Of a stretch of 51,333 nucleotides of DNA, positions 1 to 7,440 are shown piece by piece. How positions within the stretch are numbered: the stretch's first letter is position 1; every line of letters begins with the position of its first letter. The stretch spans positions 1 through 51,333 of the forward strand of contig NZ_SMAL01000014.1 of the NCBI RefSeq assembly GCF_004342165.1. Direction: 5' to 3'. This stretch comes from Natranaerovirga pectinivora (GTDB lineage: Bacteria; Bacillota; Clostridia; Lachnospirales; DSM-24629). The notes below the pieces were generated by a model. It saw nothing but the letters and a program-made list of their open reading frames with translations, was not told the DNA's origin and ran no database searches. Position numbers and translations under genes: made by a program.

Positions 1-92
1 TAACATGTTAAAGGGAATTGAGGATAAGTGCATTATTTTTTTACAAAAAAATAATGTTGAGGTTTTTACACCCCAACATTTATTATAGAACC
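1..92. mobile_element. Inverted terminal copy of a probable insertion-sequence end (left)
   Basis: Bases 1-92 are the exact reverse complement of 51240-51331. Read outward the segment ends in GGTTCTATAATAAATG, and inside it holds two small inverted repeats (an 11-bp A/T arm pair with a 2-base loop near 32-55, and AATGTTG/CAACATT near 53-80) plus the 12-bp palindrome TTAACATGTTAA at the window edge. The GG(T/C)TCT-type terminus and the inner repeats resemble ends of ISL3-type elements, but no transposase is present, so the family is a guess. The likely meaning is that the assembly stopped inside two copies of one element. Confidence 0.6.
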
Positions 93-135
93 TAATAATA
101 ACAACAACAATAATAATAATAATGATTATGATTTA
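93..135. repeat. Short A-rich trinucleotide run
   Basis: A low-complexity run of AAT/AAC triplets directly follows the repeat end. It has no coding potential and is probably only simple sequence between the element end and the terminator of the next gene. Confidence 0.5.
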
Positions 136-163
136 TAGAAAACTTTCCTAATATTAACAAAAC

Positions 164-200
164 AAAAGAGATATCGTAAAAAAATAACGATATCTCTTTT
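164..200 (-). terminator. Intrinsic terminator of the first small-protein operon
   Basis: A perfect 14-bp stem (164-177 with 187-200) and 9-base loop lies directly after the stop codon of the minus-strand gene at 201. Both flanks are A/T-rich, so it may work in both directions. Confidence 0.8.
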
Positions 201-527
201 TTAATATACTATTCCTAAGTAATAAAAATACATAAACATAACTGCAATAATACCATTTCCAATTAATCCAATTAATGAATACATCTTTATGGCTTCTTGC
301 TGAAACAATCCTATGATTCCAAAAAAGAATCCAATAACCGATGTAATTAAACTCACCAAACCTAAAAAACCAACTAATACCAACTGAGTTTCATCTACTG
401 GTTTTATTACCATCAATATAAATATTAAACTTATAAATATTGTTAAAGATATAACCCCTAATACCGTTGAAACAATCCCTATTCGTGAATGCTTTAAATT
501 ATTCAACTTTAATTGTAATCTATCCAT
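201..527 (-). CDS. Small three-helix membrane protein, function unknown
   Basis: A 108-residue protein with a charged N-terminus of about 16 residues, then three predicted hydrophobic segments at roughly 17-42, 49-74 and 82-107. The layout resembles the small DUF4190-like membrane proteins of Firmicutes, but I do not recognise a specific family. Its start overlaps the end of the VanZ-like gene by 8 bases, so the two are translated from one message. The protein encoded at 1043-1276 has a similar size class and hydrophobic pattern. No catalytic motif is visible. Confidence 0.65.
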   Translation of the reverse strand: MDRLQLKLNNLKHSRIGIVSTVLGVISLTIFISLIFILMVIKPVDETQLVLVGFLGLVSLITSVIGFFFGIIGLFQQEAIKMYSLIGLIGNGIIAVMFMYFYYLGIVY

Positions 528-1008
528 AAGTATCCCCTTTAATCTTTTTACACTTTGTATATACCTTCGCGGCTACATAATATAATATATATCCAATTGC
601 ACCACCTAGAGTATTTAATATCATATCATCCACATCAAAAATACCAACTCTAAAATGTAATTGTAATAATTCAATTAATAAACTAACAACAAAACTACAT
701 ACAACAACCTTTACAAAACTCTTATAATATTTGCTTAAAATTGGCAAATAAAACCCTAAAGGGACAAATGCTAGTATGTTCCCAAATAAATTGGTTACCC
801 AATATAAAAAAGTCATATTCTGTCGATATACTATAAATCTTCTAATCTCTTTGAAGGGGATAATATTATATGTATATTCATCTATTATTTGAGTTCTTCC
901 ATAGTAATCACTAAAAAACAATACGTTCATCAAGAGAATAATATATATAAAAAACAAAATATAACTTCCAAATTTATAATACTTCTTATCAATTTTTTTA
1001 AATATCAA
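520..1008 (-). CDS. VanZ-like family membrane protein
   Basis: About 162 residues with four to five membrane segments. The signature of the VanZ-like family is visible: an N-terminal helix, a segment NLFGNILAFVPLGFYLP, and a C-terminal IELLQ...DVDDMILNTLGG block followed by the last helix. VanZ homologues are linked to teicoplanin resistance or cell-surface functions, but the role of most is unknown. I chose a TTG start at 1008 because an AGGGAG ribosome site lies 8 bases before it; the GTG at 1017 is directly adjacent to that site and so unlikely. The gene overlaps the next small membrane gene. Confidence 0.75.
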   Translation of the reverse strand: MIFKKIDKKYYKFGSYILFFIYIILLMNVLFFSDYYGRTQIIDEYTYNIIPFKEIRRFIVYRQNMTFLYWVTNLFGNILAFVPLGFYLPILSKYYKSFVKVVVCSFVVSLLIELLQLHFRVGIFDVDDMILNTLGGAIGYILYYVAAKVYTKCKKIKGDTYG

Positions 1009-1042
1009 AATATACACTCCCTAAAACTCAACAAGACCTTTA

Positions 1043-1276
1043 TCAGTTCATTACATAGATTAAGATACTATTTATAAAGGATAAAAAGAAGCCAACAACA
1101 CCTAATACAAGGGATCCCTTCATAATGATTGTTGATTTTCTATTTAAACTCTTGATACTTAGTATAATACATAGCAAACTTATACAGACGCCAATTAAAG
1201 GCAATAACCAAAGTACTAAACCCATTATTCCAAAAAAGATGGTCATTACGACATACTTGCCATCATGTTCATACAT
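1043..1276 (-). CDS. Small two-helix membrane protein (DUF4190-like), unknown function
   Basis: A 77-residue protein with a hydrophilic start containing YEHDGK, then hydrophobic segments at about 10-40 and 52-75 separated by a short basic loop (SLNRKST). The start is supported by an AGGTGATTA site just upstream. It lies 34 bases before the VanZ-like gene on the same strand and probably belongs to the same message. It may be a distant relative of the 108-residue protein at the end of the group. Function cannot be read from the sequence. Confidence 0.6.
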   Translation of the reverse strand: MYEHDGKYVVMTIFFGIMGLVLWLLPLIGVCISLLCIILSIKSLNRKSTIIMKGSLVLGVVGFFLSFINSILIYVMN

Positions 1277-1368
1277 TATTAATCACCTATTTTCATTTTC
1301 ATCCCCATTTTTTGTAACACAATGTGGACAAACACATATTATATAGTATCACTAAAGATGAAGCTACC

Positions 1369-1393
1369 GCTGTACAATTAATAATTGTACACT
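1369..1393. promoter_or_regulatory. 21-bp near-perfect palindrome
   Basis: The sequence TGTACAATTA-A-TAATTGTACA lies in the gap upstream of the small membrane gene at 1276 (minus strand), about 95 bases before its start. It could be an operator or an RNA hairpin. A tiny 8-codon ORF with a strong AAGGAGG site reads into it on the minus strand. Confidence 0.35.
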
Positions 1394-1416
1394 ACCACAT
1401 TCATTCCTCCTTATTA

Positions 1417-1445
1417 GGTGCAGAGTCTACTCTGCACCTCTTTTT
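1417..1445 (+). terminator. Hairpin with T-run on the plus strand
   Basis: A perfect GGTGCAGAGT/ACTCTGCACC stem at 1417-1438 is followed by TCTTTTT on the plus strand. No plus-strand gene precedes it. On the minus strand it contains the stop codon of the 41-residue gene and is not followed by T residues, so there it may instead act as an RNA-stabilising or attenuating hairpin. Confidence 0.45.
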
Positions 1446-1552
1446 AGAAGCAATCCTCCAAAGATTATACTTAAAGTTCCAACAGCAACGCTAACGACTA
1501 TCGTTACAATCCCTAGAATAATATTAACTTTCCCAACCATTTTGGCACTCAT
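1427..1552 (-). CDS. 41-residue hydrophobic small protein
   Basis: A short ORF starting with MSAKMVGKVN and ending in LLLKRGAE encodes one long hydrophobic segment (about residues 9-35) with basic residues at both ends, so it is a probable single-pass or hairpin membrane peptide. A strong GGGGG ribosome site sits 7 bases before the ATG, 25 bases after the stop of the acetyltransferase gene, so it is probably the third gene of the lepB-GNAT message. Its stop codon lies inside a perfect 10-bp hairpin. No family is recognised. Confidence 0.6.
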   Translation of the reverse strand: MSAKMVGKVNIILGIVTIVVSVAVGTLSIIFGGLLLKRGAE

Positions 1553-1577
1553 TTAAAAGCCCCCTTTGTAGTTAAAT

Positions 1578-2081
1578 TTACTTATTATTATCATTAATCC
1601 ATTGATAAAATTGTACATCTATATACCTGTCAAATTTATAGCCCACTTCTTTTAATTCACCGGCCAACTTAAAGCCATGTTTTAAATGCAATTTTATACT
1701 TTCATGGTTTTCACTGGCTATTCTAGCAATAATAGTATGACACTTTCTATTTTCTCTCATCTCTTTTAACAAGTGAGCCATCAATTGATTACCTATCCCT
1801 TGACATCTAAAATTTTCATCCACATATAGTGATATTTCTGTTGTATTTTTATAAGCACATTTATCGAATAATTTGGATAAGGAAATCCAACCACAAACCA
1901 CATTGTCCACTTCCATAACAAAAATAGGTAGATTATCTGAGAAATATTTGTCAAACCAGTTTTTTCTATCTTGGACTGTTTTTGGTTCAATATCAAAAGT
2001 TGCTACCGTCTTAAGTATAGCTTGGTTATATATTTCTGTTATTCTTCCTAAATCTTTTAGTTTACCGTCTCTTATAATCAT
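1578..2081 (-). CDS. GNAT-family N-acetyltransferase, phosphinothricin acetyltransferase-like
   Basis: A 167-residue single-domain GNAT enzyme that should transfer an acetyl group from acetyl-CoA to an amine. The start resembles the PAT/YncA subfamily (IRDGKLKDLGRITEIYNQAI, then a TF block). The acetyl-CoA pyrophosphate loop is seen as RCQGIG at about 92-97, followed by ENHESIKLHLKHGF at about 124-137. It begins 8 bases after the stop of the signal peptidase gene and is probably co-transcribed with it. The substrate cannot be predicted; amino acid analogues are typical of relatives. Confidence 0.85.
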   Translation of the reverse strand: MIIRDGKLKDLGRITEIYNQAILKTVATFDIEPKTVQDRKNWFDKYFSDNLPIFVMEVDNVVCGWISLSKLFDKCAYKNTTEISLYVDENFRCQGIGNQLMAHLLKEMRENRKCHTIIARIASENHESIKLHLKHGFKLAGELKEVGYKFDRYIDVQFYQWINDNNK

Positions 2082-2089
2082 ATATACAC

Positions 2090-2668
2090 CTAATTTCTAT
2101 TTACTTTTAACCAATAACTCCCTATGACATTTTCAATTGGAACTGTTCCTATATGTCTGCTGTCCTCACTAACATTTCTATTGTCTCCAAGTACAAAAAT
2201 ATGTCCTTTAGGAACAATAATCTGTTCATCAATATTATATCTAGCAGGTTTATCCAAATAGGGTTCCTCTAATATTTCTCCATTTAGCATTACAGTATTC
2301 TCAGTAAACTCAATGATATCTCCTTCTTTACCCACAATTCTTTTTATCCAATAGTAATCATCTTGACTTTTTGTAATTAAAAAAGCTATTAAGTTGTTTC
2401 TAAGGTTAAACCCTAACTCATCCAAGACTGTTCTTTTTTTGTCTACTCTACTATCAATCACTACTATATCTCCATAATCATAGGACTTATTAATTGTGCT
2501 CAATTTATTAATAATTATTCTATCATTATTCTTTAGAGTGCCTTCCATAGATCTCCCTTGTACCTGAGTTGGTTGTACTATAAAAGTATTAATAACCAAT
2601 ACGCTAATAAATGCACCTATAATGTAAATACTCCAACTAAGTAATTCCTTAAAAATTCTCTTCTTCAT
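2090..2668 (-). CDS. lepB: Signal peptidase I
   Basis: A 192-residue membrane-bound serine/lysine protease that removes signal peptides from exported proteins. One N-terminal membrane anchor spans about residues 9-31. The catalytic serine is Ser40 in QGRSMEGTL and the general base is Lys109 in YYWIKRIVG; the conserved GDNRNVSEDSRHIG box follows near the C-terminus. Length fits the short Gram-positive type. The ATG has a GGGTGAG site upstream. It leads a minus-strand group with the acetyltransferase and the small membrane peptide. Confidence 0.95.
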   Translation of the reverse strand: MKKRIFKELLSWSIYIIGAFISVLVINTFIVQPTQVQGRSMEGTLKNNDRIIINKLSTINKSYDYGDIVVIDSRVDKKRTVLDELGFNLRNNLIAFLITKSQDDYYWIKRIVGKEGDIIEFTENTVMLNGEILEEPYLDKPARYNIDEQIIVPKGHIFVLGDNRNVSEDSRHIGTVPIENVIGSYWLKVNRN

Positions 2669-2807
2669 ATACTCACCCTAACTTTTAATATCTATTTTTA
2701 TCTTTATTTTATTATACCCTAAAAGTTAAATATTTCAATTCATATTATCATATTATCTATAGATTTATTATTAAAGTCTTTCTGTTAACCCTATAATTAA
2801 AGTAACG

Positions 2808-2860
2808 AAAAAGGAATACAAAATGAGATGGTTATTATTATCCCATAGTGTATCCCTTAA
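2808..2860 (-). terminator. Terminator after the nitronate monooxygenase-like gene
   Basis: A long hairpin with an outer stem GGGATACA/TGTATTCC (one G-U pair) and inner ATGG/CCAT arms, followed by T residues on the minus strand. Confidence 0.6.
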
Positions 2861-2876
2861 GTTTTTTATACTTTTA

Positions 2877-3944
2877 CTATGATTCTTTTATTTGACTTTC
2901 TATTTCATTCATAACGTCTTGTACTGACATAATTCTATCCGCTAAGTGAGCATTAGCTCCACAGAACATCAAGCCATTATCAGAATCACCTTTTACTGCG
3001 TCAATTAATGCTTTACTTATACAGAATGGTATTTCCTTAGGATTGCAAGACGATATACATAAATGACATTTATTATCAACAATTCTTTCTTTATTATTAA
3101 GTCTCTTTACGAAATTATTATTAATTGCTCTACCTGGTAATCCTACAGGAGACTTAACCAAAGTGATATCTTCTTCCTTACAATCAATATATTTTTGTTT
3201 GTAATTATCATGAGCATCACATTCATTTGTTGTAACAAATCTAGTAGCTATTTGTACACCGTCTACACCTAATTTTAAGTATTTTGTCACATCATAGCCA
3301 TCATATATACCTCCTGCTGCTATAACAGGAATTTTCATATTATATTCTGCTTCATAGTTTTTGATTTCTTCCATTATCTCTATAAGAATCTTATCAAAAT
3401 CAATATCATTATTAATATCTTCTTCTGAAAAGCCTAAGTGACCCCCTGCTTTTGGCCCTTCTACAATTACCATATCTGCAGTTCTTTTGTACTTCTTATC
3501 CCAACTTTTAAGAATAAGTCTTAATGCTCTTACAGAGGAAACAATAGGTGCGATTTTAACTTTTGTACCTTCAACAAGTTGTGGCAATTTTATAGGTAAA
3601 CCAGCTCCTGATATAATTAAATCAATACCACTATCTACCGCTTCTTTAACATATTCATCATAGTATCTTTGAGCCACCATAAAATTAATGCCAATGATAC
3701 CTTTATGAATATTATTCTTTGCTTCAGAGATATGTTTTTTCAATGCCCTTATATTCGCTTTTAAAGGATTCGAGTAAAAATCCTCCTCATCGTATCCAAT
3801 TTGCGCGCCTGAAAGAACGCCTATCCCACCAGCATTGGTAACTGCTGCTGCTAACTTACCTCTTGATACCCCTATTCCCATGCCACCTTGTACAATAGGT
3901 AACCTTACTTCTATATCTCCAATTTTAAGTGGCTTTATGTCCAT
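2877..3944 (-). CDS. Nitronate monooxygenase / FabK-like FMN flavoprotein
   Basis: A 355-residue TIM-barrel flavoprotein of the 2-nitropropane dioxygenase family. Visible signatures are PIVQGGMGIGVS at about 16-27, NAGGIGVLSG at 37-46, the central SGAGLP strand, VEGPKAGGHLG with the family histidine, and AAGGIYDG and GVQIATRF near the FMN phosphate site. A C-terminal region with several cysteines (KCHLCISSCNP) is typical of clostridial members. Such enzymes oxidise nitronates; related FabK proteins reduce enoyl-ACP, and sequence alone does not separate the two. It is monocistronic, with its own terminator. Confidence 0.85.
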   Translation of the reverse strand: MDIKPLKIGDIEVRLPIVQGGMGIGVSRGKLAAAVTNAGGIGVLSGAQIGYDEEDFYSNPLKANIRALKKHISEAKNNIHKGIIGINFMVAQRYYDEYVKEAVDSGIDLIISGAGLPIKLPQLVEGTKVKIAPIVSSVRALRLILKSWDKKYKRTADMVIVEGPKAGGHLGFSEEDINNDIDFDKILIEIMEEIKNYEAEYNMKIPVIAAGGIYDGYDVTKYLKLGVDGVQIATRFVTTNECDAHDNYKQKYIDCKEEDITLVKSPVGLPGRAINNNFVKRLNNKERIVDNKCHLCISSCNPKEIPFCISKALIDAVKGDSDNGLMFCGANAHLADRIMSVQDVMNEIESQIKES

Positions 3945-4155
3945 AACTACAACTCCTTTTGACCTTACTTTATAAATGTATAAATATACTTATATCTATT
4001 ATAAAGTATATATGATAAAATGTAAATTGTTTTGATAATAAAATATTTTGATATACAAAGCTTTTTTGATATAAATCTTTTTAATCATTGTTAAATCAAA
4101 TAAAACCATATCTTAAATTATTAATATATTATTCTTTTTTTATTCCTAGGATATA

Positions 4156-4184
4156 GAAAAAGCGCAACAAAAAATGCTACGCTT
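4156..4184 (-). terminator. Terminator after degV
   Basis: An AAGCG...CGCTT hairpin with a T-rich loop followed by five T residues on the minus strand, just after the DegV stop. Confidence 0.7.
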
Positions 4185-4196
4185 ATCATTTATTTA

Positions 4197-5045
4197 TTAT
4201 TTTGAAAAAAATAAAGCTAAAGTACCAGGTCCTGCATGAGATCCTATTGCACACCCTATATTATTTATAATAAAGTCTTTACATCCAAATTCTTCTTCAA
4301 TCATATTTTTTAATTTGTGGGCAGTTTCTAAGTCATCCCCATGGCTTATTGCAATTGTTTGATCTGATAAATTATTGCCTCGTTCTTTCATTAAGTCAAC
4401 AATTCTTTTGATTACCTTTGCTCTACCTCTAATTTTTTCAAGTGGTACTAATTTTCCATTTTCAACACTTAGTATTGGTTTAATATTAAGGAGTCCACCA
4501 ACAAATGCTGACGTACGACTTAATCGGCCACCTCTACATAAGTACTCTAAATTATCAACAGTAAATACATGTTCCATATTTTGTGCACTTTGTTTAACTG
4601 CTTCAATGATCTCATCTTTGGACTTGCCACTTTCTGCCATTAATGCAGCTTTATAAACAACCAGTCCAAAACCTAATGAAACACATTGACTATCAATATT
4701 CGTTATATCTGCCTCAGGAAATTCTTCTAATATTTCATTTCTTGCCATAACCGCAGATTGATATGTACCTGATAACTCAGATGATATTGCAATGTAAATA
4801 CATTCCTTGCCTTCTTTAACATATTTGTCAAAAACTTTAGAGAACATATCTGGCGGTATTTGAGAGGTTTTATAAACCTTACCCTCTTTCATATCATCAA
4901 ATATTTTTTTAGGTTTAATGGTTACTCCATCCAAATACTCTACATCATCAAGGTAAACAAGTATTGGTAATACTTCAATATTATACTTTTTGATTATTTC
5001 CTCTGGTAAATCACAATTACTGTCGGTGATAATTTGTATAGCCAT
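4197..5045 (-). CDS. DegV family fatty-acid-binding protein
   Basis: A 282-residue cytoplasmic protein of the DegV/FakB family, which binds a fatty acid so that a FakA kinase can phosphorylate it for phospholipid synthesis. It starts IITDSNCDLP and carries the family features LPILVYLDD, the SQIPP motif, SSELSGTYQSA (contacts to the fatty-acid carboxylate), LEYLCRGGRLSR, and a C-terminal HAGPGTLALFF block. The length is normal. No fakA gene lies nearby, so it is one of the usual scattered copies. Confidence 0.92.
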   Translation of the reverse strand: MAIQIITDSNCDLPEEIIKKYNIEVLPILVYLDDVEYLDGVTIKPKKIFDDMKEGKVYKTSQIPPDMFSKVFDKYVKEGKECIYIAISSELSGTYQSAVMARNEILEEFPEADITNIDSQCVSLGFGLVVYKAALMAESGKSKDEIIEAVKQSAQNMEHVFTVDNLEYLCRGGRLSRTSAFVGGLLNIKPILSVENGKLVPLEKIRGRAKVIKRIVDLMKERGNNLSDQTIAISHGDDLETAHKLKNMIEEEFGCKDFIINNIGCAIGSHAGPGTLALFFSK

Positions 5046-5138
5046 ATTAAACCCACTCCCACAAAATGTATTTATATTTCTATTATATTATAATATGTTA
5101 TATTTTATTTGTCTATCTTTTGATTATCAAAGTATTTG

Positions 5139-5186
5139 AAAGTCTAATCTGCAAACTTGCTTGCAAGGATTTGGAGATTAGACTTT
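5139..5186. repeat. Hairpin repeat, family A copy 1
   Basis: A 48-base imperfect palindrome with perfect 12-bp outer arms (AAAGTCTAATCT / AGATTAGACTTT) and a core AAACTTGCTTGCAAGGATTTGG. The core recurs at 5288-5312 and, inverted, near 44190-44213. Confidence 0.6.
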
Positions 5187-5191
5187 CAATG

Positions 5192-5275
5192 AAGCTTATG
5201 TCTCTTACGAAGTAAAGGCATAAGGTGAGTTAACAAAGCTTATGTCTCTTGCAAAGTAAGAGGCATAAGGTGAGT
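5192..5275. repeat. Tandem hairpin repeats, family B copies 1 and 2
   Basis: Two head-to-tail copies of about 42 bases, each with CTTATGTCTCTT, a short loop, and a GAGGCATAAG-type return arm followed by GTGAGTTA. A third copy lies between cheB and the hybrid kinase at 23933-23968. The element resembles short dispersed palindromic units. Confidence 0.6.
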
Positions 5276-5279
5276 TAAT

Positions 5280-5330
5280 AAAGTCTAATCTGCAAACTTG
5301 CTTGCAAGGATTTGAAAATCACCCTTTCAA
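5280..5330. repeat. Hairpin repeat, family A copy 2
   Basis: Starts with the same 34 bases as copy 1, but the right arm has diverged, so the outer stem is lost. The arrangement A-B-B-A over 190 bases fills the gap between degV and arsC. Confidence 0.55.
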
Positions 5331-5335
5331 TGAAT

Positions 5336-5363
5336 AAAGAGTGCACCATAAGGCACACTCTCT
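5336..5363 (-). terminator. Terminator of the arsenic operon
   Basis: Stem AGAGTGTGCC/GGTGCACTCT with two G-U pairs and a TTAT loop, followed by TTTATTC on the minus strand, directly after arsC. Confidence 0.75.
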
Positions 5364-5367
5364 TGAA

Positions 5368-5769
5368 TTAAAGTTCATTATTCTTTACTCTAGCAATTAA
5401 CTCTTCAACTTTTCCTTTAATAATATCTCTCGTTTCTCTAAAGCCTTCAATTGGGCCACCTGATGGATCTGTTAAGCCCCAATCTTCTCTATGTTTCGTT
5501 GGGAATGTTGGGCATTGAACATTACATCCCATTGTAATGACGATATCCATTTGTGGTGGAATATCACTTAATAACTTAGGCTTATGTTCACTCATATCTA
5601 CGCCTGCTTCTTCCATTACTTCAACAGCTAAAGGTTTAACTTCTGGATAATCCTCTGTCCCTGCAGAATATACTTCTAACACATCACTACCAAGATTTTT
5701 GGCCCAACCTTCTGCCATTTGAGAACGGCAAGAATTGTGTACACATATAAACGCTACTTTCTTTTTCAT
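5368..5769 (-). CDS. arsC: Arsenate reductase, thioredoxin-coupled
   Basis: About 133 residues, related to low-molecular-weight tyrosine phosphatases. It reduces arsenate to arsenite, using thioredoxin as electron donor. The P-loop is C9-VHNSC-R15 and the redox pair is C82 and C86 in GCNVQCP, matching the pI258-type enzyme in which the second and third catalytic cysteines lie in this loop (usually C82/C89). I chose the ATG at 5769, which has GAGGTGG 5 bases upstream; a GTG nine bases earlier lies inside that site. Last gene of the operon. Confidence 0.93.
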   Translation of the reverse strand: MKKKVAFICVHNSCRSQMAEGWAKNLGSDVLEVYSAGTEDYPEVKPLAVEVMEEAGVDMSEHKPKLLSDIPPQMDIVITMGCNVQCPTFPTKHREDWGLTDPSGGPIEGFRETRDIIKGKVEELIARVKNNEL

Positions 5770-5792
5770 ATAATCCACCTCTTTCGTTAGAT

Positions 5793-6836
5793 TTAATCAA
5801 ATGCTTTTTTTGTTTTATTAACTATTTTTACTAAGGTAAGCATAAGTGGTACTTCTACCAATACACCTACTACGGTAACTAATGCTGCTCCTGATTGTGC
5901 CCCAAATAGAGTAATTGCAACTGCAACTGCTAATTCAAAGAAATTACTTGATCCAATTAATGCTGCTGGACCTGCTACATTATGAGGTAATTTCCAAGCT
6001 TTCGCCCAACCATAAGCCAGGAAGAAAATTAAAAACGTCTGGATTATTAATGGGATTGCAATGAGTACTATGTGTACTGGATTGTTAATAATGGCATCTC
6101 CTTGGAATGTAAAGATCAAAGTAAGTGTCAATAATAACCCTGTGATGGTAACGCCATTAAACTTCTTAACAAATACTTCTTCAAAGTATTCTTCACCTTT
6201 AGCTTTAATAATAAACTTTCTTGATAAATAGCCACCTAATAAAGGTATTATTATAAAGAATGCAACGGATAAAAATAATGTATCATAAGGAATTGGTACA
6301 TTTGACACCCCTAATAAAAATGCTACTATAGGTGTAAATGCCACTAATAAAATCAAATTATTAACAGCAACTTGAACCAATGTATACGCACCATCACCCT
6401 TTGTTAAATGACTCCATACAAACACCATTGCTGTACAAGGTGCTGCCCCTAAAAGCACTGCTCCTGCTAAGTAATTCTCAGCCAATTCAGGTGAAAACCA
6501 ATTTTTAAAAACAAACTGAAAGAAAAATGCAGCGATCAAATACATTGTAAAAGGTTTAATTAACCAGTTCACCACTGTTGTAACTGCTAACCCTTTTGGT
6601 TTTTTAGACGCCTCTACAATACTACTAAAATCAATTTTTAACATCATTGGGTAAATCATTAACCAAATTAATATTGCAATTGGAATAGAAATCTTTGCAA
6701 CCTCAAGTCTTTCTAGTGTCTCAGGAACAATAGGTAAAAATCTTCCAATAGCAACCCCTGCAACAATACAAATGGCAACCCAAATGGTTAGATACTTTTC
6801 AAAAAAACCTATACCTTGTTTTTGTTCTTTTTCCAT
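5793..6836 (-). CDS. acr3: Arsenite efflux permease, ACR3 type
   Basis: A 347-residue integral membrane protein with about ten helices that exports arsenite, driven by the membrane potential. Family marks are the conserved cysteine in LLGAAPCTAMVFVWS and the LIGSSNFFELAVAVA block in the last third. It sits between arsR and arsC with 28 and 23 base gaps, so substrate is supplied by the reductase and expression is under ArsR. Confidence 0.94.
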   Translation of the reverse strand: MEKEQKQGIGFFEKYLTIWVAICIVAGVAIGRFLPIVPETLERLEVAKISIPIAILIWLMIYPMMLKIDFSSIVEASKKPKGLAVTTVVNWLIKPFTMYLIAAFFFQFVFKNWFSPELAENYLAGAVLLGAAPCTAMVFVWSHLTKGDGAYTLVQVAVNNLILLVAFTPIVAFLLGVSNVPIPYDTLFLSVAFFIIIPLLGGYLSRKFIIKAKGEEYFEEVFVKKFNGVTITGLLLTLTLIFTFQGDAIINNPVHIVLIAIPLIIQTFLIFFLAYGWAKAWKLPHNVAGPAALIGSSNFFELAVAVAITLFGAQSGAALVTVVGVLVEVPLMLTLVKIVNKTKKAFD

Positions 6837-6864
6837 AATGATAACCTCCTATAGGATAATAATA

Positions 6865-7245
6865 TTATTTCACACATTGTTCTGTTAATACTTTTAAAAC
6901 TTTCTCCTTATCGTCTCTTAGAAAAGTACAATCAAATTCACTACTCAAATAACGGTGTAACAGCTCTATGTCTTTATCCATTGTAAACTGACTTCTAAGA
7001 TAATCGTATAGCTCTTTGTGTTCCTCAATAAAAGTATCACTAATCCTATAATATACCCATTGAGCACTCTTAAAACTTTCAATTATACCAGCACTTTTTA
7101 ATTTATTTAAATGGCGGGAAGCATTCGACTGTGTTATATCAAGTAAGGATTCTAACTCACAGACACATAACTCCTTCTCCATTAATAAATGAAGAATTCT
7201 AAGCCTATTCCCATCACCAACTGCCTTTAAAATATTCACTAACAA
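6865..7245 (-). CDS. arsR: ArsR-family arsenic-responsive repressor
   Basis: About 126 residues with a winged helix. The metalloid-binding helix reads ELCVCELESLL, followed by the DNA-recognition helix TQSNASRHLNKLKSAGII. An ATG at 7284 is possible, but it lies within the operator and at the predicted transcription start, with no ribosome site. A TTG at 7245 has GGAGG 8 bases upstream and is the better start. The C-terminal tail has two further cysteines (FDCTF, EQCVK) that could also bind arsenite. It represses its own operon by binding the 9-6-9 palindrome. Confidence 0.9.
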   Translation of the reverse strand: MLVNILKAVGDGNRLRILHLLMEKELCVCELESLLDITQSNASRHLNKLKSAGIIESFKSAQWVYYRISDTFIEEHKELYDYLRSQFTMDKDIELLHRYLSSEFDCTFLRDDKEKVLKVLTEQCVK

Positions 7246-7264
7246 ATGATCCACCTCCATATGC

Positions 7265-7318
7265 GTATATGAGCATCTACTCATATACTATAATATGCAA
7301 AAATTATTAAAAAGTCAA
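7265..7318 (-). promoter_or_regulatory. Promoter and ArsR operator of the arsenic operon
   Basis: A consensus-like sigma-A promoter is present: TTGACT at 7313-7318, 17-base spacer, TATTAT at 7290-7295. The perfect inverted repeat GTATATGAG-N6-CTCATATAC (7265-7288) covers the predicted start of transcription, an ideal place for repression. Confidence 0.85.
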
Positions 7319-7401
7319 CTAACTTTACAAAAGCTTAACATTTTTATAATTCTACTTTTCTCTACTATATTAAAATCAGTCTCATAATATATCATCTATG
7401 G

Positions 7402-7410
7402 CATATAATA
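7402..7410 (+). promoter_or_regulatory. Sigma-E/K-like -10 box before DUF4397 gene 1
   Basis: CATATAATA matches CATA-N3-TA and lies 31 bases before the ATG. A TCATAAT element 13 bases upstream resembles a sigma-E -35 box. No sigma-A pair is evident. Confidence 0.4.
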
Positions 7411-7440
7411 ATTTAATTAGAATATAAAGAGGTTTTTTAT

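Noticed and set aside
5139-5330. CRISPR array
   Set aside because: There are only two copies of each of two different repeats, with no regular spacers and no cas genes.
7266-7284. ATG at 7284 as arsR start
   Set aside because: It lies within the operator, at the predicted transcription start, without a ribosome site; the TTG at 7245 fits better.
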